Source: JAUIAI01 sp049680625 (GTDB lineage Bacteria > Pseudomonadota > Gammaproteobacteria > Burkholderiales > Burkholderiaceae_E). Taken from it: a stretch of 6,277 nt of DNA. A program made the translations under genes and the position numbers. The stretch lies in NCBI GenBank assembly GCA_049680625.1, contig JBAUID010000110.1, positions 1-6,277 of the forward strand. Direction: 5' to 3'. Below, in pieces: positions 5,022-6,277 of the stretch. A model generated the notes under the pieces. It was not told the origin of the DNA. It worked only from the letters and a program-made list of their open reading frames with translations, and did not search any database. Positions within the stretch are counted from its first letter, which is position 1, and every line of letters starts with the position of its first letter.

Positions 5022-6277
5022 ATGGCCGCAAATCTGGTTGAGCCGCAGGCATTTACCGTGATGCCAACTGATGATACCGACGCAGCAGTGACCCAGCACC
5101 TGGCCCAGTGGGCGGCCGGTGTTCGCACTAGCGACGTGCCCCCTTTGGCAATGCAGTGGTCGCGTCATGCCTTGTTGGACTGGTTTGCAGTCACCATTGC
5201 CGGCGCATCTGAGCCGCTGGTTCAAATGCTGATGGAAGAATACGCTTCACCGCCGGATGCCAAGGGCAATGATGCGTCGTGCACACTCTTTGGCCTGGGG
5301 CGACGCGCCCGAGCCCACGATGCTGCACTGATCAATGGTGCCGCGGGGCACGCACTGGACTTCGACGATGTGAACCCGCGTATGGGTGGGCACCCGACAG
5401 CACCGGTTGCGCCGGTTGTCCTGGCCATAGGCGAAAAGAACAATTTGTCAGGCGCAGAAGTGTTGCGGGCGTTTGCCACCGGCTACGAAGTCGAATGCCG
5501 CCTCGGTGAAATGTGCGGCCCCAGTCATTACCAGCACGGTTTTCATGCAACGGCCACGATGGGTGCCTTTGGTGCTGCTGCTGCGGCCTGTAACCTCACC
5601 GGACAAAACGCCGAAGCGACTGCTAACGCACTGGGCATGGCGGCTGCCCAGGCCGCTGGCCTGAAGTCCATGTTTGGCACCATGACCAAACCCCTGCATG
5701 CCGGCAAAGCGGCACTCAACGGCTTGATGTCTGCGCAACTTGCGGCGCGCGGCTTTACTGCGAATCAGACCGGCATCGAATGTGCGCAAGGCTTTGCCGC
5801 CACCCAGGTGCCGGTGTTCAAACCGTCGGTGGCGCCAATTGATAACAACAAGCTCACCGTGCAGGAAAACTTGTTTAAGTATCATGCCGCGTGTTACCTG
5901 ACCCATTCAGCTATCGAAGCCATTCGGGTGATTCGTGAGGAACACCAGATTGGTTTGGACGATATGCAGACCATCGAAATTCAGGTGCCCGAGTCACACA
6001 AGAAAGTGTGTGACATTCGTGAGCCCGAAACCGGGCTGAACATTAAGTTTTCTATCCGCCACCTGGCAGCAATGGCCCTGGACGGACAAAACACCGCCAG
6101 TCTGGACATGTATTCAGACCAGAACGCTAACGATGCACGCTATGTTGACGCACGGCGCCGGGTCGAACTGGCCCCAACCCCACATTCAGACAGTGATTTA
6201 TTCCGTTCGGCTATTGTCGTGATCACGACCAAAGACGGGCGCAGCCTGCGCGCCGAATACAACGTCGCCATTCCGGC
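5022..6277 (+). CDS. MmgE/PrpD family protein, 3' partial
   Basis: Predicted cytosolic enzyme of the family that includes 2-methylcitrate dehydratase, cis-aconitate decarboxylase and iminodisuccinate epimerase; all act on small polycarboxylates. The window holds 418 codons with no stop; full-length members are usually about 450-480 residues. It starts at ATG 5022 behind GGGAG at 5008-5012. Visible motifs: LLDWFAVTIAG (51-61), LINGAAGHALDFDD (103-116), GHPTAPVAPV (123-132), GFHATATMGAFGAA (173-186), MTKPLHAGKAALNG (221-234) and LFKYHAACYLTHSAIEA (284-300). By my recollection of the human cis-aconitate decarboxylase active site (D93, H103, H159, K207), the matches are D113, H124, H175 and K223; the H-to-K spacing of 48 is identical. 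The residue after DFDD is Val117 where that enzyme has Thr97. It is divergent from the lyase/regulator unit. The helical domain appears intact; the reaction remains open. Confidence 0.92.
   Translation, partial: MAANLVEPQAFTVMPTDDTDAAVTQHLAQWAAGVRTSDVPPLAMQWSRHALLDWFAVTIAGASEPLVQMLMEEYASPPDAKGNDASCTLFGLGRRARAHDAALINGAAGHALDFDDVNPRMGGHPTAPVAPVVLAIGEKNNLSGAEVLRAFATGYEVECRLGEMCGPSHYQHGFHATATMGAFGAAAAACNLTGQNAEATANALGMAAAQAAGLKSMFGTMTKPLHAGKAALNGLMSAQLAARGFTANQTGIECAQGFAATQVPVFKPSVAPIDNNKLTVQENLFKYHAACYLTHSAIEAIRVIREEHQIGLDDMQTIEIQVPESHKKVCDIREPETGLNIKFSIRHLAAMALDGQNTASLDMYSDQNANDARYVDARRRVELAPTPHSDSDLFRSAIVVITTKDGRSLRAEYNVAIP

Noticed and set aside
5574..5589. GCT trinucleotide run in the MmgE/PrpD gene
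   Set aside because: It encodes part of a short alanine stretch in a conserved helix; three perfect units is within normal expectation.
5448..5906. 152-codon reverse-strand frame inside the MmgE/PrpD gene
   Set aside because: It is antisense to clearly conserved family motifs and its translation shows no recognisable domain.
1..6277. Mobile elements, CRISPR arrays, tRNA or rRNA genes
   Set aside because: No transposase or integrase motifs, terminal inverted repeats, spaced direct repeats or cloverleaf-like segments were seen; nearly all sequence is accounted for by the five genes.

Overview
The window holds five protein genes packed almost end to end; the outer two run off the edges. Base composition is moderately GC-rich by eye. 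TTG and GTG starts are common and the gaps are short. The protein families (flavin-dependent monooxygenase, MFS carrier, IclR regulator, CoA-ester lyase, MmgE/PrpD) are typical of a heterotrophic proteobacterium, perhaps an aquatic gamma- or betaproteobacterium. That placement is inference from gene content; no rRNA, tRNA or other marker is present to confirm it.

Layout. A 5'-truncated flavin-containing monooxygenase (3-1787, +) is followed after 89 nt by an MFS transporter (1877-3235, +). The gap between them holds a 10-bp hairpin and an array of 13-nt tandem repeats whose last copy forms the transporter's Shine-Dalgarno. The transporter converges on an IclR-family regulator (3248-4006, -) with only 12 nt between stop codons. 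The regulator lies directly downstream of a CitE-like (HpcH/HpaI superfamily) CoA-ester lyase (4008-4907, -), with one base between the lyase stop and the GTG start I favour for the regulator. A 114-nt divergent intergenic region (4908-5021) separates the lyase from an MmgE/PrpD-family gene (5022-6277, +), which is cut by the window edge about 30-60 residues before its expected end.

How they may work together. The set looks like a locally regulated organic-acid catabolic locus: uptake (MFS), oxygenation (monooxygenase), dehydration, decarboxylation or epimerisation of a polycarboxylate (MmgE/PrpD), carbon-carbon cleavage of a hydroxyacyl-CoA (lyase), and control by IclR, probably from the lyase/MmgE intergenic region. 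The substrate cannot be read from the sequence. A CoA-activating enzyme, which the lyase would need, is not in the window and may lie beyond either edge. No mobile element, CRISPR array or RNA gene was found. The most unusual non-coding structure is the hairpin plus tandem-repeat leader of the transporter; the most interesting biological possibility is that the five genes form an uncharacterised pathway.
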